A stretch of DNA of 64,000 nucleotides from positions 124,001 through 188,000 of the forward strand of contig NZ_JAERQY020000005.1 of NCBI RefSeq assembly GCF_016735495.2. Reading direction: 5' to 3'. This DNA comes from Lysobacter sp. MMG2 (GTDB lineage: Bacteria > Pseudomonadota > Gammaproteobacteria > Xanthomonadales > Xanthomonadaceae). The translations under genes and the position numbers were made by a program. The notes under the pieces were generated by a model. That model ran no database searches, had not been told where the DNA came from, and was given only the letters and a program-made list of their open reading frames with translations. Below are positions 53,262-61,820 of this stretch, in pieces; position 1 is the first letter of the stretch, and each line of letters begins with the position of its first letter.

Positions 53262-53328
53262 CGGCGCCGCGTCCCCTTTTTCCCGCGCATCGCGTTTGCT
53301 TGTCCGAGACGATCGGAGGGGAACGCCT

Positions 53329-54159
53329 GTGCAACACGACATGTTGATGGCCAAGCGCAATCTGGTACGCATCGCCATCGAGACCGCCGAGCTTCCCGGA
53401 ATACGCCTGATCGCACGACCGCTCTACCGGCGCCTGTTCAACCGACCCTACTACGGCGGCAACGCCTATTACGGCGCCTACGATTCGCGCGCGCAGGCGC
53501 TCGCGGCGGCGCCGTCGCTGCCGACCAGCTACGACCAGCCCTCGACCACGGGCATGTACATGGACCGGCACGGCAGCATCCGCGTGAGCGACTACCCGAT
53601 GGTCCACTGGCTTTCGCGCCTGCTGGCCGAAGGCCGGCACCGCATCTTCGACCTGGGCGGCCACATCGGCGTGACGTACTACGGCTTCCGCCGCTACCTC
53701 ACCTACCCGCACACGATGGAATGGCGCGTGCACGACGTGCCCGCGGTCATCGATGCCGGCCGCAGCTGGGCCCGCGAGAACGATCCCGACGGCCTGCTGC
53801 ATTTCGCGGACGCTCCGGACGCCGCCAACGAGCACGACGTGCTGATCACCTGCGGCGCATTGCAGTACCTGGACTACACGCTGCCGGAACTTCTCGGCCG
53901 CCTGACCGCCCCGCCCACGCACGTGCTCGTGAACCTGACGCCCGCGCACCCCAGGCGCGGCTACGTGACGTTGCAGAACATCGGCAAGGCGGTGCTGCCG
54001 TACCGGGTGATGGCCAAGCCCCAGTTCGTCGCCGAGATGCAGGCCCTGGGTTACCGGCTCGAAGACCAGTGGCAGTCCAAGGAGCGCCACCTGCGCGTGC
54101 CGTTCGAGCCGGAGTGCTCGCTCGATCACTACGCGGGGTTCTACTTCAGGCGCGCCTGA
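53329..54159 (+). CDS. TIGR04325-family methyltransferase
   Basis: A 276-residue protein of the TIGR04325 family (putative methyltransferase, LIC12133-like). SAM-binding features: R-I-F-D-L-G-G-H-I-G-V-T-Y-Y, W-R-V-H-D-V-P-A-V, and L-I-T-C-G-A-L-Q-Y-L-D-Y. The GTG at 53329 is preceded at a distance of seven bases by GGAGGGG, a better start than the ATGs at 53341 and 53347. It converges with azoR; the two genes overlap by 14 bases. In related genomes these genes occur near polysaccharide loci, but none is present here. Confidence 0.9.
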   Translation: MQHDMLMAKRNLVRIAIETAELPGIRLIARPLYRRLFNRPYYGGNAYYGAYDSRAQALAAAPSLPTSYDQPSTTGMYMDRHGSIRVSDYPMVHWLSRLLAEGRHRIFDLGGHIGVTYYGFRRYLTYPHTMEWRVHDVPAVIDAGRSWARENDPDGLLHFADAPDAANEHDVLITCGALQYLDYTLPELLGRLTAPPTHVLVNLTPAHPRRGYVTLQNIGKAVLPYRVMAKPQFVAEMQALGYRLEDQWQSKERHLRVPFEPECSLDHYAGFYFRRA

Positions 54160-54847
54160 GCCCGGACATCCGCTGCGTCTGCGCAACCAGGCGCGCAACG
54201 AGCGCGTCCACCTCGGCCTCGGCCGCCGCAATGGACGCATGCAGTCGTTCGTCGGCGAACTCGTCGTACTCGATCGCGATGCGTTCCACCGCATCGATGC
54301 CGATGTAGCGCATCGGCGTCTCCACGCCGCGCTCGACATGATTGTCCGCACACAAGCGCCCACCCGGATCGTAGCCGTGGTCGCCACGCGAACTCAGCAG
54401 GACCAAGCGCTTGCCATGGCCGGCGAGCAGCGGCCAGTACGGCTCGCCTTTGCGGCTGCGGTCGAAGCCGAACGTTCGCCCGACGCGAACGATGTTGTCT
54501 ATCCACGCCTTGAGCGTCGACGGCATGCCGAAGTTGTACATCGGCACGCCAACGACAATGAGGTCGGCAGCACTCAGTTCGTCGACCAGGACGTCGCTCT
54601 CGGCAAGCGCTGCGTGCATCCACGGCTCCCGTCGCGCCGGCGCGGTAAAAGCCGCGTGCACCCAGTCGCCTCCGACAGGCGATGGCGGCGACAGCGCAAG
54701 ATCGCGGTGAACGACGGCATCGCCCGGTCGCAGCGCCTGCCACTGCCTCACGAAACGGGCCGACAGCCGACGCGTGTGCGACCCGTGCGCGTGTTCGCCG
54801 GAGCGTCCCGGCCGGGCGCTTGAGTCGATGTGTAGTAACCTGACCAT
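54146..54847 (-). CDS. azoR: FMN-dependent NADH-azoreductase (AzoR-like)
   Basis: A 233-residue flavodoxin-fold enzyme of the AzoR group. Features are L-L-H-I-D-S-S-A-R, the FMN-binding G-V-P-M-Y-N-F-G-M-P-S-T-L-K-A-W-I-D and L-L-S-S-R-G-D-H-G-Y. It reduces azo compounds and quinones with NADH. It is divergent from a LysR-type gene (82 bases), a common arrangement in which the regulator controls the reductase in response to quinones or azo dyes. It overlaps the 3' end of the methyltransferase gene by 14 bases. Confidence 0.93.
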   Translation of the reverse strand: MVRLLHIDSSARPGRSGEHAHGSHTRRLSARFVRQWQALRPGDAVVHRDLALSPPSPVGGDWVHAAFTAPARREPWMHAALAESDVLVDELSAADLIVVGVPMYNFGMPSTLKAWIDNIVRVGRTFGFDRSRKGEPYWPLLAGHGKRLVLLSSRGDHGYDPGGRLCADNHVERGVETPMRYIGIDAVERIAIEYDEFADERLHASIAAAEAEVDALVARLVAQTQRMSGLRRA

Positions 54848-54852
54848 GGTTC

Positions 54853-54877
54853 ACCTGTGCTGGAAGAGGTCACAGGT
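54853..54877. promoter_or_regulatory. Inverted repeat between azoR and its LysR regulator
   Basis: The 82-base divergent spacer contains ACCTGTG-N11-CACAGGT at 54853-54859 and 54871-54877, a clean 7-bp inverted repeat, which is a plausible recognition site for the LysR regulator. A second small palindrome, ATACGTAT, lies a little further right. No binding has been shown; inference from position and symmetry. Confidence 0.5.
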
Positions 54878-54929
54878 TCAACTCCATACGTATCGGCGTA
54901 AAACGATCATTCCGCACCCGACGGATGCA

Positions 54930-55847
54930 ATGAATTCACCCATGGACAGGCGCCGCCTGCCGCCACTCACGGCCCTGCGCGCCTTCGAAGCCGCCGCCCG
55001 CCTTCTGAGCTTCAAGCACGCCGCGGCAGAGCTGTCGCTGACCCCGACGGCGATCAGCCATCAGGTCCGGCAGTTGGAAGACCGGCTCGGCGTGGCGTTG
55101 TTCGTGCGCGGCACCCGTCGCGTCGACCTGACACCCGCCGGGCAAAGCCTGTACCCGGCACTGCGCGATGGCTTCGATGCGATGGCGCGCGCCGTGCAGA
55201 CCGTGCACCCGCAGGAACGGCCCCGCTCCGTCGTGCTCAGCACGACGATGGCATTCGCCTCACGCTGGCTGCTGCCGCGCTTGGCCAGGTTCGCAGCCCT
55301 GCGGCCGGACATCGCCTTGCACCTGCACACGGGCGACGCGCCTGTCGACCTTCAAGGCGGCGGCGCGCAGCTCGCGATCCGCTACGGTCCGGGTCGATAT
55401 CCGGATCTCACGAGCGCGTCACTGCTCACTTCACGCTTTGCGCCGGTGTGCGCGCCGGGCCTGCGCGCGCGCGGCGTGGACGACCTCGAACGCGTCCCGC
55501 TGATCAGCTTCGAATGGTTCCGGCGTGACGCGGTGACGCCCGACTGGCCGCTCTGGTTCGCGCACGCCGGACGTGCGCAGGTGCCGCGACAATTGCATTT
55601 TTCCGACGAAGTCCACGCCATCCAGGCGGCGATCGGTGGCCAGGGCATGGCGCTGGTCAATCTCGCGCTGGTCGCCGATGAACTGGCCGGCGGATTGCTG
55701 CACCGGCCGTTCGGCCCGGAACTGCCCGGGCACGACTTCCATCTGGTTTGGCCGCAGTCGCGCGATTCCGATCCGGAACTGATCGCGGTGCGCACGTGGC
55801 TGCTCGACGAGGCGACGCGACGCGCCACCCCGCCTACGCTGGGCTAA
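54930..55847 (+). CDS. LysR-family transcriptional regulator (GcvA-like)
   Basis: A 305-residue LysR regulator of the GcvA-like type. The N-terminus reads R-R-L-P-P-L-T-A-L-R-A-F-E-A-A-A-R, then S-F-K-H-A-A-A-E-L-S-L-T-P-T-A-I-S-H-Q-V-R as the helix-turn-helix, followed by the effector domain. It is divergent from azoR and likely controls it. The ATG 54930 was chosen; an internal ATG at 54942 is possible. Ligand unknown. Confidence 0.92.
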   Translation: MNSPMDRRRLPPLTALRAFEAAARLLSFKHAAAELSLTPTAISHQVRQLEDRLGVALFVRGTRRVDLTPAGQSLYPALRDGFDAMARAVQTVHPQERPRSVVLSTTMAFASRWLLPRLARFAALRPDIALHLHTGDAPVDLQGGGAQLAIRYGPGRYPDLTSASLLTSRFAPVCAPGLRARGVDDLERVPLISFEWFRRDAVTPDWPLWFAHAGRAQVPRQLHFSDEVHAIQAAIGGQGMALVNLALVADELAGGLLHRPFGPELPGHDFHLVWPQSRDSDPELIAVRTWLLDEATRRATPPTLG

Positions 55848-55936
55848 TGCGCTGTTGCGTCCCAACCGCGCACGCGGGTACGTGCGTGCGCCCGGCGCAT
55901 GCGCTATGAAGGCGCCACCTTCCCCGGGACCCGGCC

Positions 55937-57610
55937 ATGCACTACGCGTCCGTCCATGCCGGCTTGCGCAGCACGGGGCTGTTGGCCGCGCTGTGCCTGG
56001 TCTCGTGCGCATCCGTGTCGCCCGGGATGCGCGCACCCGAGGCGTGTGACGCAGCGGCGTGCGCCATGGAAGATGCTTCACCGCTCGGGACCGCCCGCAC
56101 CAAAGCCCGCCTTGCCGCGCAGTACGACGACCGGCGGGCGCGGCAGGCCTGGATGGACTGTGCGAGCGCGGCATGGATCGCCCTGGACGACCCGACCACG
56201 ACACGCGACGCGGCCGTGCTGGCCACACGCTGCACCGATTCGTTGCTCGGTGAGTTGCTGCAGGAGCGCCACGGCGAGTGGGTCGAGGGCCCGACGCAGA
56301 TCGGCGGTATCGAACTGAACGTCGAATTCCGCGATCTGTCGCCCTACCTGATCGAGCCGCTCACCCTCACCCGCGCGCGCGACATCCCGCTGCGCACGCA
56401 TGTGGGCCCGCACGTGCAGCATCCGGGATTCGGCGTGCCGCTGTCGGCCATCTCGCGCCGCTGCGACGACCGCGCGATCTGCGAGCTGCTTCCACCCGAA
56501 GGCGTGTTCCGCGATGTCACCGCATGGATCGAAGCACCCGCCACGCACGATGCGCCCGCGCGTCTGGTGATCGCCAATGCGCTTGCGTCGCCCACGTTGG
56601 CCGTCGGCACGCAACGCATTCCGCTGGCCTACGACACCTCGGCGGCATTCGCGCAGGGTTCGGGCACGTCGAAGCTGCCGCGTCTGGCGGTGTGGGGGTT
56701 GCTCGGCGGGCACGAGGTCGGCCGACGCGCCGGTGTTTACCTGCTGGAGGACTACGATCCGCGCAAGCATCCGCTGGTGATGATCCACGGACTGGGCAGC
56801 AGCCCGTTGACCTGGGCGCCGCTTTCCGACGCGGTCTGGGGCGAGGCGGACCTGCGCGCGCGTTTCCAGGTGTGGCATGTCGTCTATCAGACCAACGCAC
56901 CGACGCTGGTCGCGCGGCGTCGCGTGAAGGAATACCTCGACGAAGCCTGGAGCGTGCTCGATCCCGAGGGCGACGACGATGCGCGCCACGGAACGGTGCT
57001 GATCGGCCACAGCCTCGGCGGCGTGATCTCGCGATTGCTGTGCGTGGACACCGGGGACGTGCTGTGGAACGCGGCCTTCACCGTGCCACCGCAGCGGGTG
57101 CGGGCCGATGCGGTCGATGTGGCGTCGGTTGCCGACACGTTCCGCTTCACGCCCTACCCCGGCGTCACGCGCGCCATCTTCATCGCCTCGCCGCACCGTG
57201 GCAGCCCGAGCGCGGCGAGCTGGTTCGGCCGACTCGCGCGCGTGCTCGTGGGCCGGCGCACGCCGGAGCTGCAGGCACTCAAGCGCGTTGCCGATGCCGA
57301 TCCCGACGCCGTGCGCCCCGAGCTGCTCGAGTTCTACCAGCAGGCACGCCTGAACAGCATCAGCACGCTGCAGGTCATGCAGCCGGTGCGCGCGGCGGGC
57401 GAATCGCTGATGCCGGTGCCGGGCATCGCATACCACACCATCGCCGGATCGCAGCGCGGACAGATTCCGCCCGGCGACGGCGTGGTGCCGCTGGAAAGCG
57501 CGCTGCTGCCCGGCGCCGCCTCGACACGCGTGCTCGACGCTGGACACGACGTGCACATGCAGCCGGAGGCGATCTCCGAAGTGCTGCGCATCCTGCGCGA
57601 AGCGCCGTGA
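55937..57610 (+). CDS. Alpha/beta-hydrolase lipoprotein
   Basis: A 557-residue lipoprotein with lipobox C-L-V-S-C. The N-terminal half (about 35-265) is a domain I do not recognise. The C-terminal half is an alpha/beta hydrolase of the PGAP1/lipase type: H-P-L-V-M-I-H-G-L-G-S-S (oxyanion region), V-L-I-G-H-S-L-G-G-V-I-S with the nucleophile Ser, and the catalytic His in D-A-G-H-D-V-H-M-Q. It is probably an envelope-anchored lipase or esterase. Convergent with the DUF4136 gene; a strong hairpin lies between. Confidence 0.85.
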   Translation: MHYASVHAGLRSTGLLAALCLVSCASVSPGMRAPEACDAAACAMEDASPLGTARTKARLAAQYDDRRARQAWMDCASAAWIALDDPTTTRDAAVLATRCTDSLLGELLQERHGEWVEGPTQIGGIELNVEFRDLSPYLIEPLTLTRARDIPLRTHVGPHVQHPGFGVPLSAISRRCDDRAICELLPPEGVFRDVTAWIEAPATHDAPARLVIANALASPTLAVGTQRIPLAYDTSAAFAQGSGTSKLPRLAVWGLLGGHEVGRRAGVYLLEDYDPRKHPLVMIHGLGSSPLTWAPLSDAVWGEADLRARFQVWHVVYQTNAPTLVARRRVKEYLDEAWSVLDPEGDDDARHGTVLIGHSLGGVISRLLCVDTGDVLWNAAFTVPPQRVRADAVDVASVADTFRFTPYPGVTRAIFIASPHRGSPSAASWFGRLARVLVGRRTPELQALKRVADADPDAVRPELLEFYQQARLNSISTLQVMQPVRAAGESLMPVPGIAYHTIAGSQRGQIPPGDGVVPLESALLPGAASTRVLDAGHDVHMQPEAISEVLRILREAP

Positions 57611-57623
57611 GGCGCAGGCGCAC

Positions 57624-57648
57624 GAAGGCCGGCATCGCGCCGGCCTTC
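57624..57648. terminator. Strong hairpin between convergent genes
   Basis: GAAGGCCGGC at 57624-57633 and GCCGGCCTTC at 57639-57648 form a perfect 10-bp stem with a five-base loop (ATCGC). It lies in the 59-base space between two convergent stops and can end transcription from both sides. There is no U tract, so the mechanism (Rho-independent or Rho-assisted) is unclear. Confidence 0.6.
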
Positions 57649-57669
57649 GATGCGGTCATCGCGCAGGCG

Positions 57670-58221
57670 TTACTTCGCCGGCGCGCTGCCCGGCGGGAAG
57701 TCGGCGAACATCTTGTCGACGCCGGCCTGCGCCTTGGCGTTCACCTGCTCCGGCGAATCCGGCACCGTACCCGACGCCGTGCCGCGCCAGATCGCCTGCT
57801 TGGTCTTCATGTCGAACATGTCCACGACGAGCGTGCCGACCTCGTAGTTGCGCACGGTCGTGGTCGCCGAGCCCATGCCGACGCCGCCGCCCCAGCGGCC
57901 CCAACCGTAACCGCCCCAGGCCGGACCGCTGTAGAAGGTATCCAGCGTTTGTTGCTGCTGCGTGGCGACGTGCGCGGCGATGCCGACATCGGCGTCGGTG
58001 CCGCTGGTCTGCTGCCAGCCGTGCGCGGCCAGCTTGGCATCGATGGCGGCGACGACGCGCTGCTCCACCAGCGGCGAACGGCCTTCGGGCTTCTTCAACC
58101 AGGTGTAGGTGCGGTAACTGGAGAACGGCGTGCCCGGATCGTAGTCGGTGTGCACGGTGGGTGTGCTGGCGCAACCGGCCAGCGCAACCAGCAGGACCGC
58201 GCTCGAGACGAGGTGCTTCAT
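57670..58221 (-). CDS. DUF4136 lipoprotein
   Basis: A 183-residue lipoprotein with lipobox L-A-G-C (Cys17) and the DUF4136 pattern: S-S-Y-R-T-Y-T-W-L, V-V-A-A-I-D-A-K-L-A-A-H-G-W, D-V-G-I-A-A-H-V, a glycine/tryptophan-rich loop (W-G-G-Y-G-W-G-R-W-G-G-G) and T-L-V-V-D-M-F-D-M-K-T-K-Q-A-I-W-R-G. These are common envelope lipoproteins of unknown function. Confidence 0.92.
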   Translation of the reverse strand: MKHLVSSAVLLVALAGCASTPTVHTDYDPGTPFSSYRTYTWLKKPEGRSPLVEQRVVAAIDAKLAAHGWQQTSGTDADVGIAAHVATQQQQTLDTFYSGPAWGGYGWGRWGGGVGMGSATTTVRNYEVGTLVVDMFDMKTKQAIWRGTASGTVPDSPEQVNAKAQAGVDKMFADFPPGSAPAK

Positions 58222-58526
58222 ATGCCTTCACTCCGTGGTGGTAGACGAGAACGCGAACCCGATGCCGCGTGCCACGACCGCACGCGCCGCGTGCTGGCGA
58301 CATAGAACTCAGGGCCGTGAAACAGGCGTGAAGGGGTCGAGGTCGCTCGAGCCAGGAGGCGGAGCTTTCGTTGCGCGTGTGCCCTCGAATCGTCATCACG
58401 GCGAAGGCCGGGATGACGGTGCAGTTGGCGGCGCATGCGGATGCGGACGCATGCGCATGCCGATACAGCAACGCATGTTGAGCGCCCCCACCCGCACGCC
58501 CGAAGCTTGCGGACAGGGTCGATGAG
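58222..58526. other. Intergenic region with one REP-like hairpin
   Basis: No gene in 305 bases. A REP-like repeat, CGTCATC...GATGACG, is at 58391-58418 with the internal CGGCGAAGGCCGG. Right of it is a short run of GCATGCG-type repeats (58435-58470). It separates the DUF4136 lipoprotein gene's promoter on the left from the end of the fibre operon on the right. Confidence 0.5.
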
Positions 58527-60005
58527 TCAGAACGAAATCGGCACGCGCGCCGTCAACGTCATGTCCGGCGTGTCACGCGTGACGCCCACGCCCAACGCCA
58601 CGTTCAACGACCAGCGTTCGCTGAAGCGGTACGTGCCGCCCAGCAACAGCGTGCCCAGCGTGATGCGCACCGAGCCCGGCGAATCACGGCCGTTCTGCTT
58701 CGTCTTGCCGATCAGGCTGGTGTCGTAGCCCAGGCTGATGGACGCCTTCTCGTTGAGCGCCAGGCCCAGGCCGAGGTTGAAGCCCCAGATGTCGCCGGCC
58801 TGCACATCGCCGAGGAATTCCTGTTCGCGGCCGAGCACGGTGCGCGACACATTGCTGCGCTCGAAGTTGTAGAGGTAGCTGAAGGTGCCGAAGAACACGA
58901 CCGGATCGGACGGATACAACCAGGTCACGCCGGGCTGGAGGGATTCGAAACCCGTGCCCGTGGGCAGCTCCAGCGGCAGGCCCGTGCCGGTGGCGTTCTG
59001 GATGCAGCGTTGCACGCAGTCGGTGGTGACTTCGAACAGATCCTTGCCGGTGCGGCTCTTGTAGCGGAGCCAGCCGATGTAGAACGCCTTGTCCGGACCG
59101 CCGCGATTGAGCTGGTAGCGCGCGGTGGCCTCGATGTCGCCCATGCCGTCGCCGTGCGCGTTGAACACGCGGTCCTGCGCGCTGCCGGTGAAGATCTCGC
59201 GGCTGACGGTATCGCCGTTGAGATAGACGTAAGGAACCTTGGCTTCCAATTCGAAACGCCCGCCGATGCCCATGCGGCCGGTGATCGTGGCCACGCCCGA
59301 GGTGGTCTTCACCTGGCGCACGTCGATCAGGCCGATCAGGATCGCCGGGATCACGGTGAAGCCGACCAGGGCGACACGATCGTTCGCGGAATAGCCGTAT
59401 TGCAGCGAGGGTTCGAGGATGAACTGGCCCGCCGGCGTGAGCACGCCGGGCTGGTCGAAGATCTGCGCCACTTCCGGCGGGCGCGTCGCCGATTCCGGCG
59501 CCTGCCCGACTGGTTGCCGCTGCTGCTGTTGTTGCTGCTGCTGTTGTTGCTGTTGCGGTTGTTGCGCCTGCTGCGGCTGCGCCTGCGCCACCGGCGCCTG
59601 CGAGGCCGCGGGAGCCTGCGTCTGCTGCGCGAGCGAAGGCAGGACGGTGCCCGGCGCTGCGCCGGCGCCGCGTTCGGTCGCCAGGCGTTCCTCGTCGACC
59701 ACGCGCTGCAGGTTCGCCAGCGCCTGTTCCTGTTGCGCGACGGACTGCCGGAGTTCTTCCAGGCGGCGCGTCTGTGCGTTGATCTCACGCTGCAGATCGT
59801 CGAGCGACGTCTGCGCTGCGGCGGGCGCGGCGGGCGCGACCGTCGCGGGCGGTGTCGCCGAAGGAACCCCGCCCACCTGAGGCTGCGCGGCCGGCCGGGC
59901 CGGCCCCAGTCCCTGCCACTGGTCCTGCGCCTGGGCCGCCGCGGCGGCGGCGAGCCACAGGCATGGAACGAGCATCAGGCGGCGGGGCAATTGCGTCCTT
60001 CTCAT
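58527..60005 (-). CDS. FapF-like outer-membrane beta-barrel with coiled coil and polyglutamine
   Basis: A 492-residue exported protein, last gene of a five-gene operon. After the signal peptide (A-A-A-A-A-Q-A-Q) come a coiled coil (about 65-115: L-D-D-L-Q-R-E-I-N-A-Q-T-R-R-L-E-E-L), a Gln-rich linker with a run of twelve glutamines, and from about residue 190 a beta-barrel with alternating strands ending V-P-I-S-F, the terminal Phe used for outer-membrane insertion. This order of signal, coiled coil, linker and barrel is that of FapF, the pore of Pseudomonas functional amyloid. The ATG 60005 follows AAGGA. Similarity to FapF is inferred from layout only. Confidence 0.85.
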   Translation of the reverse strand: MRRTQLPRRLMLVPCLWLAAAAAAQAQDQWQGLGPARPAAQPQVGGVPSATPPATVAPAAPAAAQTSLDDLQREINAQTRRLEELRQSVAQQEQALANLQRVVDEERLATERGAGAAPGTVLPSLAQQTQAPAASQAPVAQAQPQQAQQPQQQQQQQQQQQQRQPVGQAPESATRPPEVAQIFDQPGVLTPAGQFILEPSLQYGYSANDRVALVGFTVIPAILIGLIDVRQVKTTSGVATITGRMGIGGRFELEAKVPYVYLNGDTVSREIFTGSAQDRVFNAHGDGMGDIEATARYQLNRGGPDKAFYIGWLRYKSRTGKDLFEVTTDCVQRCIQNATGTGLPLELPTGTGFESLQPGVTWLYPSDPVVFFGTFSYLYNFERSNVSRTVLGREQEFLGDVQAGDIWGFNLGLGLALNEKASISLGYDTSLIGKTKQNGRDSPGSVRITLGTLLLGGTYRFSERWSLNVALGVGVTRDTPDMTLTARVPISF

Positions 60006-60068
60006 GCGGCGTCCTTCTGGTGTGACCGGGGGAGGGTCCATCCGGTTACAACGCAATCCGGCGCGACA

Positions 60069-60569
60069 TCAGGGCGCGGTGGCGGTCACCATCGCGTTCT
60101 GCAGCGCCGTCTGGGTGTTCAGATCCTGGAATGCGCCGAGCGTGTCCACGCCGACGTTCACGGTGGTGAGCGCGCGGATGTCCTGGCCGTCGAGCGTGTT
60201 CTGGATCAGCACGCCATTGAGGTTGCCGGCCTGCTCGAACGTGTTGCCGCCGCCCACCTGCACGACCATGCCGCGGTTGAAGCGTTCAAGCTGCTGCGCC
60301 TGCTCGGTGGTCATGCGGCCCACGTCGGGAATCTGCACGCGCGTGGTCGCCATCAGTTCGCCGTTGACGTATACGGCGCGCTCGATACCGAACGACAGCG
60401 CCGTGCCGTCGCCGGTCATGAAGCCGCCGCGCATGTCGTCGAGCAATGCGGGGTCGATCGCCACCCACTCCGGCCCCAGCGCGTTCGCCGTCTGCGGCGG
60501 CGCGGCCAGCGCGGGCGCGCACGTCATCAGCGTCGCGACGATGAGGAATTTCAGCGAAGGCGAGTCCAT
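60069..60569 (-). CDS. Small exported protein with D-M-R-G-G motif (B)
   Basis: A 166-residue protein with a signal peptide (A-L-A-A). At residues 39-49 it carries D-P-A-L-L-D-D-M-R-G-G, the same motif as protein A of the operon, followed by F-M-T-G. This looks like a double-glycine leader cleavage site for the C39 peptidase encoded 13 bases upstream. The rest is Asn/Gln-containing and repetitive at the end: G-N-L-N-G-V-L-I-Q-N-T, then T-Q-T-A-L-Q-N-A-M. Ribosome binding site GGAGGGGG precedes the ATG. Probable fibre subunit, adaptor or nucleator. Confidence 0.8.
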   Translation of the reverse strand: MDSPSLKFLIVATLMTCAPALAAPPQTANALGPEWVAIDPALLDDMRGGFMTGDGTALSFGIERAVYVNGELMATTRVQIPDVGRMTTEQAQQLERFNRGMVVQVGGGNTFEQAGNLNGVLIQNTLDGQDIRALTTVNVGVDTLGAFQDLNTQTALQNAMVTATAP

Positions 60570-60582
60570 GGTTCCCCCTCCT

Positions 60583-61284
60583 TCAGATGTCGCCCGGGCC
60601 ACGCCGGGGCGTCACGATGTTGTAGAGGCTGTCGCGCGCGATGCCCGCATCCAGCGGTGCAGGCGGCGCCGTGCGCCAGTCGCGCGGCATGTTGAATTGC
60701 GCCAGGTCGCGACGGTTGTGCACCACGAACAGGATGCGGTTGTCCCACAGTTTCTCGAAGCGCGAGCGCGGCATCGCACGCGTGCCACGCGCGGGATCGC
60801 CGAGCAGCACGCGCCCGTTCTTGTAGCCTTTCACCACCACGAAATGGCGGTAGCCACGGTCGTTGAGCAGCACGATCGCCGGCAGCCCTTCCTGGATGAG
60901 TTTGTCCAGCGGCTGCTCGAAGCCATCGGCCTCGAAACCCAGTGACCGCAGGTAGCGGCGCATGTCCAGCAGCGAGAATCCGCGTTGGCGGATCTTCGCC
61001 TGGTCGCCGGTCTGGTACATGTGCAGGAACACTTCCTGCTCCGTGACCGCGTGGCCGTACTGGTAGGTCAGCAGCGTCGCGGTCGCAGCAGAGCCGCAGC
61101 TGAAGTCGTACTGCTGCGGGATGGTGGTCTTGAAGCGCGCCTCCTTCAGGCTCGTCACTTTCAGGGCGTAGTTGCCGCCCGGTGGCGCGCGCACATCCAC
61201 GGTCCCGGCCTGCACCAGGCCGGAAATGAGGATCCACGCCGATGCCGTCAGCCAAGCCCGGCGCCGGAGTGGCCGCAGGCTCAT
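60583..61284 (-). CDS. Periplasmic-type C39 cysteine peptidase (FapD-like)
   Basis: A 233-residue peptidase with an N-terminal hydrophobic signal. The C39 signature is complete: oxyanion Gln in I-P-Q-Q-Y-D-F-S-C-G-S (catalytic Cys63), His147 in Y-R-H-F-V-V-V-K-G-Y and Asp163 in L-L-G-D-P-A-R-G. No ABC transporter domains are attached, so as in FapD it acts alone in the periplasm. Its start overlaps the stop of the preceding gene (ATGA), so protein A and the peptidase are translationally coupled. The likely substrates are the two D-M-R-G-G proteins. Confidence 0.93.
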   Translation of the reverse strand: MSLRPLRRRAWLTASAWILISGLVQAGTVDVRAPPGGNYALKVTSLKEARFKTTIPQQYDFSCGSAATATLLTYQYGHAVTEQEVFLHMYQTGDQAKIRQRGFSLLDMRRYLRSLGFEADGFEQPLDKLIQEGLPAIVLLNDRGYRHFVVVKGYKNGRVLLGDPARGTRAMPRSRFEKLWDNRILFVVHNRRDLAQFNMPRDWRTAPPAPLDAGIARDSLYNIVTPRRGPGDI

Positions 61285-61691
61285 GGGCCCGCTTCCGCGA
61301 ACTTCACGTTCACGATCATCGCGTTCTGGATCAGCACGTTCGCGCCGGTGTTCTGGATCACCGTGTTGATGCCGCTGGCGCTGTCGAACGAACCGGCAAC
61401 CGAGTTGCTGCCGGAAAGCACGTCGACGGCGATCGCGTCTTCGACGCGTCCGTTGACGAGGATGTCGTTGTCGACGATCTCCGCGCCGCCGCGCATGTCG
61501 GCCAGCGCGCCTGGATCGACGGCCGAGCCGAACACCGCGTCCTGCGGTGTTGCGTCGATCACGGCCGGAGTTACTTCGATGACCGGTTGGACCACCACCT
61601 CGGGTGCCTGCTGTGCGCAGGCCATGCCTGACGCAAGGCACGCGAGGACAGCCACCAGTCCGCTCAATGCGATGGAACGTTTGCGTTGCAT
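61281..61691 (-). CDS. Small exported protein with D-M-R-G-G motif (A)
   Basis: A 136-residue protein with a signal peptide (A-C-L-A-S-G-M-A-C-A). Residues 59-69 read D-P-G-A-L-A-D-M-R-G-G, nearly the same as in protein B. After it come I-L-V-N-G-R-V and an amyloid-like tail G-I-N-T-V-I-Q-N-T-G-A-N-V-L-I-Q-N, which resembles the very C-terminus of the glycine-rich protein. ATG 61691 is chosen because AAGGAG is seven bases before it; another ATG six bases upstream is too close to that site. Stop overlaps the C39 start. Confidence 0.82.
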   Translation of the reverse strand: MQRKRSIALSGLVAVLACLASGMACAQQAPEVVVQPVIEVTPAVIDATPQDAVFGSAVDPGALADMRGGAEIVDNDILVNGRVEDAIAVDVLSGSNSVAGSFDSASGINTVIQNTGANVLIQNAMIVNVKFAEAGP

Positions 61692-61820
61692 CGTCATGCT
61701 CCTTGCCCGATCGCTCCGCGTCTTGCGTGATGTCCCGCCGGCGATCGCCGCCGGCGGGAACACGTTTGCGCGACAACGTACCGGAGGCCCGAGGGTCCCC
61801 GGCACGTCGTGAGGAGCGCG

